DNA from: Akkermansiaceae bacterium
GTDB lineage: Bacteria; Verrucomicrobiota; Verrucomicrobiia; Verrucomicrobiales; Akkermansiaceae
NCBI GenBank assembly: GCA_023300205.1
Contig: JALZVD010000221.1
Span: 1 to 7,010, forward strand
Reading direction: 5' to 3'
DNA: 7,010 nt
Shown: one piece after another, positions 5,420-7,010 of the stretch
Layout: the number at the start of each line of letters is the position of its first letter
Numbering within the stretch: position 1 is the first letter of the stretch
Notes under the pieces: model-generated
What the model was told of the DNA's origin: nothing
Seen by the model: only the letters and a program-made list of their open reading frames with translations
The model's database searches: none
Position numbers and translations under genes: made by a program

Positions 5420-5773
5420 ATGGCAGCTCCAAAGAAAAAAGACCCCGTTCTCACCAAAGAACGTGAAGAAGCATGGGTAGGCGATGCCGTCCTAGCCCTC
5501 TATGTCCGCGAATGGATTCTCAAAGAAAAGGGCGAAATGGACGGCGAAATGTTCGTCCGCTTCACCTCCAATGAATTCCTCAAAAGCAAAGGAAACCCAA
5601 CCTCCGTAGAAGCCGAAATCGGCAGAGTTTATCAAGAAAACGGCCTCCAAGCTGGTTTCGACTGGATCGCAGAACACCTCTACCCACTCTTCCTAATCAA
5701 AGAGAAAAACTACCAGCGTATCCTCGCCACTCAAGTCCCGCGCAAACAACGTAAAAGCCAGAAAAAACTATAA
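5420..5773 (+). CDS. Mini-ribonuclease III-like protein (RNase III domain only)
   Basis: This short protein of 117 residues is a single RNase III domain with no double-stranded-RNA-binding domain. The first signature reads EEAWVGDAVLALYVREWIL at 16-34. This is closer to the Mini-III pattern LAYIGDAVYE-YVR than to the ERLEFLGDAVL of full RNase III, and keeps the metal-binding aspartate D22. The second reads PTSVEAEIGRVYQENG at 60-75, where E64 is the second catalytic acid. T61 stands where full RNase III has Asp, again as in Mini-III (STGFEA). Residues about 108-117 are a basic tail (RKQRKSQKKL). Bacillus Mini-III (MrnC) works as a dimer to trim 23S rRNA ends; a similar rRNA or small-RNA processing role is inferred here. 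The gene starts 10 bp after the preceding lipoprotein gene with a good AAAGG site, and aspS follows after 119 bp. Confidence 0.78.
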   Translation: MAAPKKKDPVLTKEREEAWVGDAVLALYVREWILKEKGEMDGEMFVRFTSNEFLKSKGNPTSVEAEIGRVYQENGLQAGFDWIAEHLYPLFLIKEKNYQRILATQVPRKQRKSQKKL

Positions 5774-5892
5774 GCTCTCTAACATCCCCCTAATATCATT
5801 TTTATTAAACCTTAGACTCGACATTTATCCCGTTTTCTAAGACACCCACCACCCTACGCACTAATAAGCAAATATTTCCACACACTACTATC

Positions 5893-7010
5893 ATGAGAAC
5901 ACACCACTGTAACGAGCTCCAACAGTCACACATAGGCAACACCGTCACCCTTATCGGATGGGTGAACTCTAACCGTGACCACGGTGGCGTAGCATTCATC
6001 GACCTCCGTGACCGTGAAGGCCTCACACAATGTGTCTTCCGCCCAGAAACCAACACTCAAATCGCTGAACTCGCTAAAACACTCCGCCATGAAGACGTCA
6101 TCCAGATCACAGGAACCGTCGAAGAGCGTCCAGAGATCGAAGGGAAATCCACAACCAACTCAGAAATCGCCACTGGCGCCATCGAAGTCTCAGCCACAGA
6201 ACTCACCATCGTCAACAAATCAGAAGTTCTCCCCTTCCAGCTTGATAAAGACATCAGCAACGAGGACATGCGCCTCAAATACCGCTATCTAGACCTTCGC
6301 CGCCCAGTCATGGCGCGTAACATGAAGCTCCGTCACCGCATCACCAAGACCACTCGTGATGTCCTAGACGAAGACGGCTTCCTAGAGATCGAAACCCCCA
6401 TCCTCTCCAAATCCACACCAGAAGGAGCTCGTGACTTCCTCGTGCCATCTCGCATGCACCCAGGAAACTTCTACGCACTCCCGCAAGCTCCTCAACAATA
6501 CAAACAGCTACTCATGTGTGGAGGTATCGAGAAATACTTCCAGATCGCACGCTGCTTCCGTGATGAAGACCTCCGCGCTGACCGTCAGCCAGAATTCACG
6601 CAGATCGATATCGAAGCATCATTCGTCAATGAAGATCACATCATCGGACTCATCGAAAAACTCCTCAGCAGAATTTTCAAAGAATCCATCAATGCAGATA
6701 CTCCAGCATCATTTGACCGTATCACCTACAACGATGCACTCAATACCTTCGGATCAGACAAGCCAGACCGTCGCTTCGGAATGCACCTCACTGACCTAGG
6801 CGCAGTCTTCGCAAACTCTGAGTTCAAAGTCTTCTCTGGAGCACTCAAAGCAGGCGGATGCATCAAAGCAATCAACGCCAAAGGATTCAGCAACGCATCC
6901 ACCGGCCAGATCGACAAACTCACCAAGCTCGCCATCGAAGCAGGAGCACGCGGACTAGCCTACATCCAAGCACGCGGACCAGAACCTAAAGACTGGCGCT
7001 CACCCATCAC
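5893..7010 (+). CDS. aspS: Aspartate--tRNA ligase, N-terminal 372 residues (cut by window end)
   Basis: This class II aminoacyl-tRNA synthetase charges tRNA-Asp in the cytoplasm. About two thirds of the usual 590 or so residues are present. An OB-fold anticodon-binding domain covers about 1-105 (IGWVNSNRDHGGVAFIDLRD). The catalytic core follows, with motif 1 and the flipping loop around FLEIETPILSKSTPEGARDF (163-182), then ALPQAPQQYKQLLM and motif 2 FRDEDLRADRQPEFTQIDIE at 222-241. The bacterial-type GAD insertion begins near 290 and includes FSGALKAGGCIKAIN. Motif 3 lies beyond the right edge. His30 in RDHGG is the residue type seen in non-discriminating AspRS, where discriminating E. coli AspRS has Leu. 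The ATG at 5893 gives the canonical N-terminus MRTHHCNEL but lacks a Shine-Dalgarno sequence. The 119-bp upstream gap holds no clear promoter or terminator. Confidence 0.97.
   Translation, partial: MRTHHCNELQQSHIGNTVTLIGWVNSNRDHGGVAFIDLRDREGLTQCVFRPETNTQIAELAKTLRHEDVIQITGTVEERPEIEGKSTTNSEIATGAIEVSATELTIVNKSEVLPFQLDKDISNEDMRLKYRYLDLRRPVMARNMKLRHRITKTTRDVLDEDGFLEIETPILSKSTPEGARDFLVPSRMHPGNFYALPQAPQQYKQLLMCGGIEKYFQIARCFRDEDLRADRQPEFTQIDIEASFVNEDHIIGLIEKLLSRIFKESINADTPASFDRITYNDALNTFGSDKPDRRFGMHLTDLGAVFANSEFKVFSGALKAGGCIKAINAKGFSNASTGQIDKLTKLAIEAGARGLAYIQARGPEPKDWRSPI

Noticed and set aside
5492..5677. 61-residue minus-strand open frame
   Set aside because: It lies entirely antisense to the Mini-III-like gene, which carries clear catalytic motifs.
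5811..5841. CTTAGA/TCTAAG inverted repeat upstream of aspS
   Set aside because: It is only 6 bp with a 19-base loop and no U-run, so it is too weak to call a terminator or leader.
6008..6292. Open frames inside aspS (6008-6292, 6431-6799 plus strand; 6057-6278, 6726-6935 and 5805-6056 minus strand)
   Set aside because: All lie wholly or mostly in other frames of aspS, which has unbroken AspRS homology from 5893 to the window end.

Overview
The window is a stretch of bacterial chromosome made almost entirely of housekeeping genes. It has two divergent blocks that meet in a regulatory region at about 3461-3708, plus the tail of one further gene at the left edge. Several traits together suggest Verrucomicrobiota: an inner-membrane YidC with a large periplasmic domain and a long basic C-terminal tail, a 60-residue bL34, a bacterial-type AspRS, LysM lipoproteins, moderate GC and weak or absent Shine-Dalgarno sequences on most genes. 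The phylum call is an inference from protein style, since no rRNA is present.

Left block, minus strand, read from 3553 down to 202. A candidate promoter and a 5' leader hairpin precede rpmH (bL34). Then come a hairpin that looks like an attenuator, rnpA (RNase P protein), yidD, yidC, and a 123-residue protein of unknown function. This is the conserved rpmH-rnpA-yidD-yidC block, which ties translation and RNA processing to membrane protein insertion. Two usual partners are absent. dnaA is not beside rpmH, and a KH-domain jag/khpB gene does not follow yidC. The last gene of the block runs tail to tail into the end of a plus-strand HIT-family hydrolase, and the two stop codons overlap.

Right block, plus strand, 3709 to the window end. 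It holds a LysM lipoprotein with a Lys/Pro/Thr/Ser repeat linker, moaE (molybdopterin synthase large subunit), a lipoprotein with a domain resembling the RbsD/FucU sugar-mutarotase family, a Mini-RNase III-like protein, and aspS, which is cut by the right edge. The gaps of 11, 67, 10 and 119 bp suggest the first four genes are co-transcribed. aspS may be separate.

I see no mobile element, CRISPR array, tRNA, rRNA or defence system. The points most worth a second look are the compact hairpin at the expected 5' end of the rpmH mRNA, the exported RbsD-like protein that lacks the family's catalytic histidine, the non-discriminating-type signature in AspRS, the unidentified protein in the usual Jag position, and the Mini-III gene next to aspS.
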